A stretch of 64,000 nt of DNA from Vicia villosa. Lineage: Eukaryota; Streptophyta; Magnoliopsida; Fabales; Fabaceae. Made by a program: the position numbers and the translations under genes. This document shows positions 53,884-64,000 of this stretch, one piece after another. The notes below the pieces were generated by a model. It was not told where the DNA came from. It saw only the letters and a program-made list of their open reading frames with translations, and made no database searches. Location: positions 1 through 64,000 of the forward strand of contig NW_026705762.1 in the NCBI RefSeq assembly GCF_029867415.1, read 5' to 3'. How positions within the stretch are numbered: position 1 is the first letter of the stretch; the number at the start of each line of letters is the position of its first letter.

Positions 53884-56100
53884 TGTAACACCCCGTTAAT
53901 TCTTGTTTATTAATTTAATTATTATTTTTAATTAAATTATTAGAATTAATAATTTTTGGGAATTATTTGGAAAATGATGAAATATTGGCATTGGGCCTAG
54001 AGTGGTGGTTAGCAGTAAGGGGGTGTTAGCTAAGCAAGCCCATTATAATATTTTATTTTAGTTTTCATAAAATAAAAGAAATTGGGAAAAGAGGAAGATA
54101 AGAAAAGGAGACAGACTCTGAGAAAGGAAGAACACGTGAAAGAGAGAAGAGCCAAAGGGGAAGAAGACCTTCGAAGATTCGAATCTGAGGTAAGGGGGAT
54201 TCTTCGGGTTAGTAATCCGTATGCGGTTGTAGGTAGTAGGATTGATTAGGATTGTTGTCTAGTTCAATCGTACGTGTCGGGTTTGGGAATTTGTTAGGTT
54301 TTGATGAATTTGTATGAATGACATGATTCTGTTAATACTCATGATATATGCTGTTAATACTTGTATAAAACTTGTCTGAAATGTGTGATGATGTGAAAAT
54401 TGATGGTATTTGTGTGCTATGTTCGTATGTACCTGAAATTGGGGAAATGGGATAGGGTAAATGCTGTTAAAATGGTGAATTTGGCTGTGCAGGTACGTAG
54501 GAACCGGTTCCCATGTGGGACGAACCGGTTCCCCCTTATAAAAACAGAGAGGTATGGATTCTGGGTTGCTGGGAACCGGTTCCCAGATAAGGACAACCCG
54601 GTTCCCCATAGTAAAAATCAGAGGCGTGTTTTTGGAAGCAGCCAGGAACCGGTTCCCACGTAGGGACAACCCGGGTTCTGCAGCATATTTTCTAAAAATG
54701 TTTTATTTTTACAAAACCATAACTTTTGATCCGAGTATCCGATTTATGTGCCGTTTTGGGCGTTGAGAAGCTAATTAGGTGCTTTATTTGATAAAATGAT
54801 AAAATGGGCAGTAGCCGACTTTACTTTAAAAACTCGAATTAATTGTTGATGAATTGAAACATGGTATATGTATATGTGCTTATTCATATGACTATTGATG
54901 CATGTATTTATGTTGGTGATGGGATTATGATATCCAATGAGTGATGTTGGTATATAACATGTCGTAAATGATACATGCTTTGTGACTTTACTGTTGAGTT
55001 GTTTTAGCAATTTATTACATGGTGTGTAATGATGATAGATGTAACGATGTATGATGATGGTGATGATTGATATTGTGAATATTAATATGTTGTTAATATT
55101 AATATGTTGGTTATGGTGAACGTATGTGAATGATTGAATGATGCCTATACATGTACATACTTGTTGTAACGTTATTGGTACGAGGTGATAAGCGATGTTA
55201 AGCATCGGAATGATGATGATGTATGATGATGTAAGTATGTGTCATGTGTGCATTATTCATAAATCATTTGCATTGGAAGGCTAATTCCCATTGTGCGGAG
55301 ATTAGCGGGAAGTCATCGTGTGCCCATGTGGGGTGTGAGCGATGAGGCAGTAGTCGTGTGCCCATGTGGGGTGTGAGCGACTAGAGAGCAGTATCAAAGA
55401 GAGAAGTCCTGTGAATTTGATTCACGAATTTTGGTACCACATGCATAGTGTCAGTTGAATCATATGCATTGGTTATAACATGATTGGATGAGATCCAGTG
55501 TTATGCCTTGGTGTGTTTACATGATTGATGTATTAAGGAGTTGTTGTTAATATAACTTGATTATTTGATGGAATGAAGAGTTGTGGACCGATGGCCAAAC
55601 ATTGTTGAATTGATGCTTGCTTCTTGTAATAATTCCGACTATATGTATGTTGGATGGATGATAATTGCTATGAGATTTTATTGCTTATGATTGTATAATG
55701 GTTATTAATTCGAATGAAACTCACCCTTACTTTGATGATTTCAGATTAAGGATGTAGCGGCGTTTTGATTGGGTGAAGATAGCTTGTAGGCTAGCCCGTA
55801 GTTTGTGTCGAGTCATGCTCTGATTGTAACACTGGGATCGATTAGTCTTAGCGTTACTTGTTATACATTGTTGCCATTTTGGCTATGGATTTATGTATTG
55901 AGTATTTGTGTGGAGATGTTTCCTAATACTGTTGAATTAAATTCCGCTGTGCTAAACACATGTTTGATATTGGTTAATTTCTAATAAAGCATGACAATCG
56001 ACTTAATATTTTTTTTATTTATTTTAATAATTGTAGCATCCTTGATGTGTTATTACTCTGATTATATTATATTTCCGCGGGGGTTTAGAAGGGTGTTACA
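53884..56100 (+). repeat. 5' LTR of the Tekay-like element
   Basis: Contains AACCGGTT palindromes (54502-54509, 54523-54530, TGGGAACCGGTTCCCA at 54570-54585, 54647-54654), a duplicated GTGTGCCCATGTGGGGTGTG (about 55319 and 55355), and GATGATG-rich text. No gene; the ORFs on both strands around 54259-55205 are not conserved proteins. Confidence 0.9.
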
Positions 56101-56104
56101 ATAG

Positions 56105-56116
56105 TGGTATCAGAGC
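56105..56116 (+). promoter_or_regulatory. Primer-binding site, initiator Met tRNA type
   Basis: TGGTATCAGAGC, four bases after the LTR: the standard plant initiator-Met site used by many gypsy and copia elements. Confidence 0.9.
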
Positions 56117-57530
56117 ATAGTCGGTCGTTGTGACCAGAGTCTTGTTGTTAATTTTTCCTTTCGGTATGCGACATGTGTGTGAAACACTATCGATACTCAG
56201 TGTGTTCTAACTGTTTGCCTGCAGAAGTGGGATTGAAACTAGTGAGGGAGAAGTCATGCTTCTCGGATATGTCTCAGATGCAAGATGTTAGAGTGATGCG
56301 TAGGGCAGCAGTACAAGAGTGTGGAGTTATTGTTTTCTGAAGTGAAGGTGACATGGGCTGAAGACTGTGGTTGTTGTTCAGTCGGAGTGTCTCGGAGTAG
56401 ATGATGGTTATTTCTGAGAAATGGAATTTCGAAGTTGTGATGCTTCAAGTGCTACTGATGGACTGTGATGTTGTTGTGTGAGTAGCCCTATGTGAAAGAT
56501 CGCTGTTGAAGCAGTGATTAAAGGAAGTATTGTCGTAGACCTTGTCATAGGATTACTAGTAAGTAATTGAGATGATAGTAGAGGTTATCGATGTTGTTGA
56601 GGAAGTTTCGAAGTGCGAGTAATGCAAAGAGACGAGTATGATCTCAAGGATAAGAAGGTTGATGATGGCGTACATGAATTTGGTTTCAGGATGTTGCATA
56701 AATCGAACTTCAGCGATGAAATGTGTTGTTTAAGTTATAAGAAGTTTGGAAGCGAAGAGATGTGATAAGATGATGTTAATAATGAGATTAATTTGAAAAG
56801 GATGAGTTTTGGAGCAAAATTTCCGTAAGCAAATCGCAGGAAAATTGCTGAATCGTTATGAAATTTCGAAAATTCATAACTGAAGTTCTGGACATCCGAT
56901 TTGAGTTCCGTTTGAAGCGTCGGAAAGCTAACGAGATGAACTTTGTTATAAAAATGGTTGCAGCAGCTGTAACATATTTAATTGTGTCAGGATGATGTTA
57001 GAAAGAGGTGAAGTTACGGTTACACTTGTCCTTAGAACTAGACTTGTTCATTGGTACCGCACGAGACTTCAGCGTCAGAGTTGAACGGGTTGAAAGAATA
57101 ATGAGAAGGCTTGTTGTGAAGCAATTTTAGGAATAGGTGTTCCAATTGAGGAGTTCTGGAGATATCGTATAGAGTGTCGCAGCATGGCGTCGGTGTTGCA
57201 TTTTTGGATAATAATTAGAAAATTCATGTCTTGAGCTCTTAGTGTCGGATTAATGTACCGTTTGAACCCATGAAGAGGAGAGATTATGTTCTACATTGTG
57301 GAAGAGTTATGAATACCATGGACTGGTCCTATGAGGAGATATAATGATGTCGGTTATAGAAGCATGAACCAGTGTTGAAATAGGAATGCTTACTACCGCG
57401 ATTGTTTGAAACGAGGTTGAATAGAATGTGACGTGGATGAATAAGCTGATAAGGATGATTTAAGTACCGATGGATTTGAGTGAAGTAGTAGAGAAGGTGA
57501 AAAAGACTTGAAACTGTTTGTAGTATATTG
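56117..57530 (+). other. Internal region of the Tekay-like element without recognisable coding
   Basis: Gag, protease and RT would be expected here but no motif is seen on the plus strand, and no frame stays open. The stretch 56800-57010 (AAATTTCGAAAATTCATAAC, CATCCGATTTGAGTTCCG) resembles text in the Ogre-type LTRs (for example 22660-22860). Parts may have been picked up from another element. Confidence 0.5.
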
Positions 57531-57900
57531 TGATGCATCACTGATGGGTTTGGGTGGTGTATTGATGTTAAACCAGTAAGTAGTAGCTCATGCGTCGAGA
57601 CAACTCAAGGAGCATGAAGGGAATTATCCGACCCATGACTTAGAGTTGACGACTGTGGCTTGGTTTGTGGCGACATTATTTGTATGGTTCGAGATTCGAA
57701 GTGTTTAGTGATCATAAGAGTCTGGAGTACCCCTTTGATCAGCAAGGGCTTAATGTGAAGCAATAGAAATGGTTAGAGTTTTTGAATTACCATCTTGGTG
57801 AGGAAAAATGTTCTGCCAATGCACTGAGTAGGGAACCTCTAAAAATGTCGATGCTGATGGTGAAAGAGTTGGATTTAATTGAACAATTCAGAGAAATGGT
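57520..57900 (+). pseudogene. Ty3/gypsy RNase H remnant
   Basis: Plus strand: YCDASLMGLGGVLM (catalytic Asp), [20 protein letters not shown] and LELTTVAW (catalytic Glu in the DLEL block), then SDHKSLEYPFDQQGLNVKQ and KWLEFLNYHLGEEK, SANALSREPL. Stops follow LNQ, RSV and VKQ, and there is a frameshift near 57690. This is the Tekay/chromovirus-type RNase H with its connection to integrase; inactive. Confidence 0.85.
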
Positions 57901-58155
57901 GTTCTTGACGAGATTAGAGAAAGTCAGAAAGCTGATGTTGAGTTGATCGATAAGTCGACTTTGAATTACCAAGGTAAAGACGGTGAATTCAGAATTGACG
58001 AGGATGGTGTAATGAGGTCTAGAAGTTGCATTTGTGTTCCAGATGTTACCAAGTTGAGAAATAATATTCTAGAAGAAGGACACCATAGAGAATTTTTAGA
58101 CTATGACAATGCTAATGAGTTTGGGTGCAAACTCGGAAAAGACACTATTATGTAG
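57901..58155 (+). pseudogene. Ty3/gypsy integrase N-terminal remnant
   Basis: GKDGEFRIDEDGVMRSRSCI, CVPDVTKLRNNILEEGHH: the region leading into the integrase zinc finger, ending before the HHCC pattern completes. Downstream (58160-59270) only degenerate text remains. The FEDEN-like end (TTCGAGGACGAAAACTC) before the PPT is kept. Confidence 0.8.
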
Positions 58156-59278
58156 TAACAACGGTTTATGCTTAAATATGATTGTCGGCTATCTATTGAC
58201 AAATTGAGGACTTGATCACCCTTAATCTCTTGTAGATAGTAGGCGGAATCATATAGATGGTATGAGATTGCTTGTTACCTTAATGGTATAAGATGTGATG
58301 AATATTGAGATGTGAGAATAACCACTCACCATATTGTGGGAACTTATGAGGAAGTGAATATGAAAGAGTGCAAAGTATTGGACGGTGACTTAAGACGAGT
58401 AGTCGTAGTCGTACAGCGAAAGTATGATGTAGAGTGGTGTTATGAGTGCTACTCGTGAGCAGTGAGGAATTAATATGTCGGAATCCTACATAGAGAATAT
58501 GTGTTTATCTATATGTTGGGTTTAGAATCTCGTGGACGTAAAGATGTCGTGCCAAAGGATTCGGACCCTTTTGAATAATTGCCGAGACGATGAATATGTT
58601 GTTATGGTTGTACGTAGTTAACGAGTATGTATTCAGAGAAGTTAAGACGAAGAGTTGATACTACACGATGCTATAATAATCTTGTGATGTTGTAAGGTGT
58701 TATTTAAATTTCAAAATATAATGAAGGATTATACTCTGCGAAGGACGAAGTTAATTTGATTCTTAGTGGAGAGCGGAACTCAGTTGAGCTATCTTGTAAG
58801 CAATGGTATATTGAGGATGATGAGCTATGTAATTATAACTACTGATGTGTGCTTGTTCCAATAGTGGGAATGTTTTTAATAGATGAAGTAACTCGGGAAT
58901 TTGCTTTGAGTAAGTGTAAGTATTACTTTATCGCTCAATTGGAAGAGTGTGCCTAAGGTTGGTACGTGGGTAAATGGAATCCATTACTACAGTGTTGATC
59001 AGTTGTGATCATACCATGGATTGTGTAATTGTATTATTCAGTTATTCAGCGTATTGTATGGATCGCACCTCGAAGTTTCATTGTTGTTAACCGTTGGAGT
59101 TATAGCGAGTGGTACACCTGGGGATGATCAAATGCAACGTAAGAACTGAGATTGAATGCATGAGATATGCTTATGTTGGTTATGTCAGATGAATTTTGAG
59201 ACTCGACTAAGAAGGTGTTAACGGAGAATGGGAGAGTCAAATGAAGGACTCTTATCTGGGACTTTTCACTTGAAGTAT
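58156..59278 (+). other. Degenerate remainder of the Tekay-like internal region
   Basis: No open frame of note on the plus strand and no integrase core or chromodomain recognised. Scattered words recall gypsy pol but not enough to assign domains. Confidence 0.5.
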
Positions 59279-59315
59279 GTTTTCGAGGACGAAAACTCTT
59301 TTAGTGGGGGAGAGT
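59279..59315 (+). promoter_or_regulatory. Stem-loop and polypurine tract of the Tekay-like element
   Basis: GTTTTCG (59279-59285), loop AGGA, CGAAAAC (59290-59296) form a perfect 7-bp hairpin. Four bases later comes the PPT TTAGTGGGGGAGAGT (59301-59315), then the 3' LTR. Confidence 0.75.
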
Positions 59316-61532
59316 TGTAACACCCCGTTAATTCTTGTTTATTAATTTAATTATTATTTTTAATTAAATTATTAGAAATAATAATTTTTGGGAATTATTT
59401 GGAAAATGATGAAATATTGGCATTGGGCCTAGAGTGGTGGTTAGCAGTAAGGGGGTGTTAGCTAAGCAAGCCCATTATAATATTTTATTTTAGTTTTCAT
59501 AAAATAAAAGAAATTGGGAAAAGAGGAAGAGAAGAAAAGGAGACAGACTCTGAGAAAGGAAGAACACGTGAAAGAGAGAAGAGCCAAAGGGGAAGAAGAC
59601 CTTCGAAGATTCGACTCTGAGGTAAGGGGGATTCTTCGGGTTAGTAATCCTTATGCGGTTGTAGGTAGTAGGATTGATTAGGATTGTTATCTAGTTCAAT
59701 CGTACGTGTCGGGTTTGGGAATTTGTTAGGTTTTGATGAATTTGTATGAATTACATGATTCTGTTAATACTCATGATATATGTTGTTAATACTTGTATAA
59801 AACTTGTCTGAAATGTGTGATGATGTGAAAATTGATGGTATTTGTGTGCTATGTTCGTATGTACCTGAAATTGGGGAAATGGGATAGGGTAAATGCTGTT
59901 AAAATGGTGAATTTGGCTGTGCAGGTACGTAGGAACCGGTTCCCATGTGGGACGAACCGGTTCCCCCTTATAAAAACAGAGAGGTATGGATTCTGGGTTG
60001 CTGGGAACCGGTTCCCAGATAGGGACAACCCGGTTCCCCATAGTAAAAATCAGAGGCATGTTTTTGGAAGCAGCCAGGAACCGGTTCCCACGTAGGGACA
60101 ACCCGGGTTCTACAGCATATTTTCTAAAAATGTTTTATTTTTACAAAACCATAACTTTTGATCCGAGTATCCGATTTATGTGCCGTTTTGGGCGTTGAGA
60201 AGCTAATTAGGTGCTTTATTTGATAAAATGATAAAATGGGCAGTAGCCGACTTTACTTTAAAAACTCGAATTAATTGTTGATGAATTGAAACATGGTATA
60301 TGTATATGTGCTTATTCATATGACTATTGATGCATGTATTTATGTTGGTGATGGGATTATGATATCCAATGAGTGATGTTGGTATATAACATGTCGTAAA
60401 TGATACATGCTTTGTGACTTTACTGTTGAGTTGTTTTAGCAATTTATTACATGGTGTGTAATGATGATAGATGTAACGATGTATGATGATGTTGATGATT
60501 GATGATTGTGAATATTAATATGTTGTTAATATTAATATGTTGGTTATGGTGAACGTATGTGAATGATTGAATGATGCCTATACATGTACATACTTGTTGT
60601 GACATTATTGGTACGAGGTGATAAGCGATGTTAAGCATCGGAATGATGATGATGTATGATGATGTAAGTATGTGTCATGTGTGCATTATTCATAAATCAT
60701 TTGCATTGGAAGGCTAATTCCCATTGTGCGGAGATTAGCGGTAAGTCATCGTGTGCCCATGTGGGGTGTGAGCGATGAGGCAGTAGTCGTGTGCCCATGT
60801 GGGGTGTGAGCGACTAGAGAGCAGTATCAAAGAGAGAAGTCCTGTGAATGTGATTCACGAATTTTGGTACCACATGCATAGTGTCAGTTGAATCATATGC
60901 ATTGGTTATAACATGATTGGATGAGATCCAGTGTTATGCCTTGGTGTGTTTACATGATTGATGTATTAAGGAGTTGTTGTTAATATAACTTGATTATTTG
61001 ATGGAATGAAGAGTTGTGGGCCGATGGCCAAACATTGTTGAATTGATGCTTGCTTATTGTAATAATTCCGACTATATGTATGTTGGATGGATGATAATTG
61101 CTATGAGATTTTATTGCTTATGATTGTATAATGGTTATTAATTCGAATGAAACTCACCCTTACTTTGATGATTTCAGATTAAGGATGTAGCGGCGTCTTG
61201 ATTGGGTGAAGATAGCTTGTAGGCTAGCCCGTAGTTTGTGTCAAGTCATGCTCTGATTGTAACACTGGGATCGATTAGTCTTAGCGTTACTTGTTATACA
61301 TTGTTGCCATTTTGGCTATGGATTTATGTATTGAGTATTTGTGTGGAGATGTTTCCTAATACTGTTGAATTAAATTCCGCTGTGCTAAACACATGTTTGA
61401 TATTGGTTAATTTCTAATAAAGCATGACAATCGACTTGATGTTTTTTTATTTATTTTAATAATTGTAGCATCCTTGATGTGTTATTACTCTGATTATATT
61501 ATATTTCCGCGGGGGTTTAGAAGGGTGTTACA
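59316..61532 (+). repeat. 3' LTR of the Tekay-like element
   Basis: 2,217 bp, same length as the 5' LTR and about 99% identical by hand count. It carries the same palindromes at +5,432 (for example TGGGAACCGGTTCCCA at 60002-60017). Confidence 0.92.
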
Positions 61533-61959
61533 AGGTTGGGGAACTTCTAAGAAGCCTGTGGGTCCTTGCATTTTGAGCCAAGAGGAGGCTATCGAGGGTC
61601 ATCGAGGGTCCTTGTTTTAGCACAAGAGAAAGCTATGTGGGATTTTCTAATTTGGCTCTAAGCAAAAGCGTAAGAGGTTTCACCGAGAATAATTCCTCTT
61701 TTGGGTATATAATACTATGATTGTCTAATATAGGAGAGGCTTCACCGGGAAGTAATCCTCATCCTGGTCATAGTCCTAATATATATTAGGTTTATCTTAG
61801 GATTTTCTCTGGGGAAAGATTTAAGCAGTATAAAATAGTTTATATATGATAAGCATAAAACAAATATGACAAGTATAAAAGGTATAACAGGTATAACATG
61901 TATGACAGGTATGAAGTAAATAAATATTTAAATCATGGATGAGTTAAGAGAGATGGGGC

Positions 61960-62360
61960 TTATACCAGGTGGATGTCCAGGATTGTTGATTTGAAAGAGG
62001 TATTGGGACTTACAACTTAAGGAGACGCCCAGTGATTATTGAAAACAAAAGAAAAGGTTTGGGACTTATAACTCAAGGAGAAGCCAATTGATTATTTTAA
62101 AAGAAAAGAGGTTTAGGACTTACACTCTATTAGAGGTCCATGGATTAAAAAAAAAGAAAAAAAGGGTTGAGACTTATAACTCAAGGAGAGACCCATTGAT
62201 TAAAAAAGAAAAAAAGGAGTTGAGACTTACAACTTAAGGAGAGGCCCATGGATTAAAAAAAAGTTGAGACTTACAACTCAAGGAGAGGCCCGTTGATTAA
62301 AAAAATAAATAAGGGTTGAAACTTACAACTCAAGGAAAGGCCCAATGGATTAAAAGAAAG
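61960..62360 (-). repeat. Tandem array (about 55-65 bp unit) in Ogre-type LTR
   Basis: About seven units of (T)TGAGACTTA(C/T)AACTCAAGGAGAGGCCCAT.GATTAAAA, differing mainly in A-run length. GTTG...CAAC can pair within a unit. It corresponds in position to the GGGCCTC...TATAAGTCCC repeats at 5675-6300. Confidence 0.75.
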
Positions 62361-62774
62361 AAAAAGGTTTGACTTGAAAGATTTGAAAAGATTGACTTTG
62401 AAAACTCTAATTGTCTATTTAATCGAAGGTGTTAAAAAACCAATTTGATTAAGGTATGAAAACAAATAAGTTAGGATAAACATGTTATGTACATTTAAGA
62501 CATGATATTTTATTTACATGGATGTTTGAAATTGATTAGGTTAAGAAAGAAATCAAAAAGAAAGTATTTTATAAGTATTAAAACCTTTAAAAAGTACTAC
62601 TTTTAACCTAATAAAAATACATCAAATAAATATATTTTTTTAGATTTTTTGTATAATCATAAAATATATGTGATAAATTAAGAGTGTGCAAAAATTCAAC
62701 TTAAAATAATTAATTTTACTATGTTAAATAAATAAGTGAAGTTGTAAAAAAATGAAAGAAAATAGTGTTTAAAA

Positions 62775-62850
62775 AAGTTAGGTTTGGCCTTGTAAGGGCT
62801 TGAACCCACGCCCTCACACCACTACTCAAAACTCTTACCATCTGAACCAT
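62775..62850 (-). other. tRNA-like Pol III box module in Ogre-type LTR
   Basis: On the minus strand TGGTTCAGATGG is a perfect A-box consensus (TRGYNNARNNGG) and GGTTCAAGCCC a perfect B box about 30 bases later. Same relative place as the module at 5150-5220. No full cloverleaf is evident. Confidence 0.55.
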
Positions 62851-64000
62851 GCACTGAGCTTGTTAACAAATAGTTTCATTCAAATATATTTAAAAATAAG
62901 TGTTGAAATGTGTTAGAAAAATAAAATGAAACAAAAGGTTTGAGGGGGGATCGATTCCCGGACCTACGGCATGGCAAAACTTTGGACGCGAGCTTCATCC
63001 AGTACGGCAATGATGAATTCAAGTTTAAAAATGCAAAAAGTTCATTATATTATAAAACATGTTTTAGAATTTAAAAAATGGCGCCACCATGTTCATCTTC
63101 TTTAAGCTTCCATCTTCAAATTCAAATTCTCCAACTCTCTCGTTTCTCAACCAATTGAGATGATTCAAACATGAAAATCACTCGTTTTTTCACAAGGAAT
63201 TGAATGGTGGTATTTAATTTCATTTATTTTTAGTGTAACTCAAGATTAATCATATGAACACTAAGAACCCTAAAAATGAAAATTCAACATGAAATCCTGG
63301 ATATGCATGATTTTGTTCAATTGGTTGAGGGTAAATGCTCTATACACGTGCAGAAACATGTTGATAACTTGTTTGAATGTTTAAAATGCATGAATCATAG
63401 AATTCAAAGTTCAAGGCTTACCTTCTAAGTGAAAAATCAGATTCTGAGTTTGAGGTGTTACAAGTGCAAGATTATGATATGGATAGTTTCCCAAATGATT
63501 GTAGAAGGTGTTTGCATGCTTGAATTGATTTGGAAGCTCTTAAATTCCTCTGCCTGACCCCAACTGCAAGTACTCCAAGTTAAATGTGGAGATGATGATT
63601 CTGGTGTTACATAACTAAAATGGAGGTTTGGATCAGTTCTACATGATGTATGTGAAGTTTTTGGATGCTTGGTCTGAAAGGAATTGCTCAAAATTGAGGA
63701 ATTCGATTCTTCATTCCATGAAATTTTGAAATTTTTTAGAAAGAAGAGATTTTGGAGAAAACAAGTATTGAATTTGTTTTGGTGTCATTTGAAGTGAAGG
63801 AGAGGTCTCTATTTATAGGTCAAAGTCATGAGATTATCTTGAGATCAAATGAGTTTGGAGAGTAAGTAACTTAGTGAGTAAGAAAGGGAATATTCCATTT
63901 TTTTGCAATGATGACTTCTTTGCTTAATTATGGATTAGTTTCTCTAGCTCTTCATCATCCAAATTGCAAGTTTATTTCAAACTTGATGAGTCACAATTTT

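Larger units (their letters stand above)
53884..61532 (+). mobile_element. Complete but defective Tekay-like Ty3/gypsy element (TSD AGGTT)
   Basis: LTRs 53884-56100 and 59316-61532, 2,217 bp each, TGTAACACCCC to GGGTGTTACA. AGGTT flanks at 53879-53883 and 61533-61537. PBS matching initiator Met tRNA at 56105-56116, PPT at 59301-59315. The 3,215-bp internal part keeps only a broken RNase H and a piece of integrase, so it cannot move by itself. The LTRs differ at about 22 sites by hand count (1%), so it moved recently, presumably in trans. Confidence 0.92.
61538..64000 (-). mobile_element. Ogre-type LTR, minus strand, right piece (runs off window)
   Basis: Continues 52469-53883. Landmarks read on the minus strand mirror those of the LTR at 2616-7733: TATA (CCTATAAATAGAG, near 63820-63806), tRNA-like module (62850-62775), and a tandem array of ..CTCCTTGAGTT.TAAGTC.CAA (62360-61960). 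The TGTCATACC start is expected beyond 64000. A B-box-like GATCGATTCCC lies at 62950-62960. No gene; 63691-63458 is an unconserved frame. Confidence 0.7.

Noticed and set aside
54259..55205. ORFs up to 144 codons in the Tekay-like LTR on the minus strand
   Set aside because: Found within LTR sequence; content is shaped by GATGATG and AACCGGTT repeats, and the second LTR copy breaks one of the frames (60638-60203 is split).

Overview
This is plant nuclear DNA, almost entirely transposable elements, with one clear host gene. The very long LTRs of Ogre type (5.1 kb at 2616-7733), Tat-lineage Ty3/gypsy remains, a SIRE-like LTR, a CACTA element, a Stowaway MITE and the AT-rich composition suggest a large-genome legume, probably tribe Fabeae (pea, vetch, lentil, grass pea). 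The genus is not proven by the sequence.

Layout. 1-7733: 3' end of a plus-strand Ogre element (integrase end, 2.1-kb spacer, PPT, 3' LTR). It is inserted in the antisense plant-mobile-domain ORF (9099-7867) of a plus-strand Tat element (Tat-B), whose PPT and 3' LTR (9542-10494) follow. Tat-B abuts the broken reverse transcriptase of an opposite-strand Tat element (Tat-A). Tat-A runs from its 5' LTR at 45136 leftward to 10495 and is the outer shell of the nest. Inside it lie an old Tekay-type LTR fragment (12960-13317 + 38292-38830). Inside that is a Ty1/copia element (13318-38286, TSD ATGAT), and inside that a minus-strand Ogre-type solo LTR (15128-35098). The solo LTR holds another solo LTR (16251-19769, TSD AGATG) with a Stowaway MITE (17089-17347), and a complete non-autonomous element (22960-34684, two 2,529-bp LTRs, TSD GAACC). 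A SIRE-like solo LTR (38834-39978, TSD CATCC) and an Ogre-related solo LTR (41255-44294, TSD GGTGT) also sit in Tat-A.

45137-47115 is a small host island with an intact single-exon ATL-type RING-H2 E3 ligase gene. 47119-51121 is a CACTA element (TSD TAA) carrying a transposase-associated exon and a spliced Ulp1-like protease gene, but no transposase core. 52469-64000 is a minus-strand Ogre-type LTR running off the window. It is split by a complete but defective Tekay-like element (53884-61532, two 2,217-bp LTRs, TSD AGGTT).

The most unusual signal is RNA-like structure in the retrotransposon non-coding regions. Three tandem stem-loops with constant GNRA-like inner hairpins and compensating outer stems follow the Ogre pol stop codon. 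Large arrays of hairpins with paired substitutions fill the non-autonomous element. Perfect 7-9 bp stem-loops stand just upstream of the polypurine tract in four different elements. LTR divergences (hand counts of about 0.6%, 1% and 8%) agree with the nesting order.
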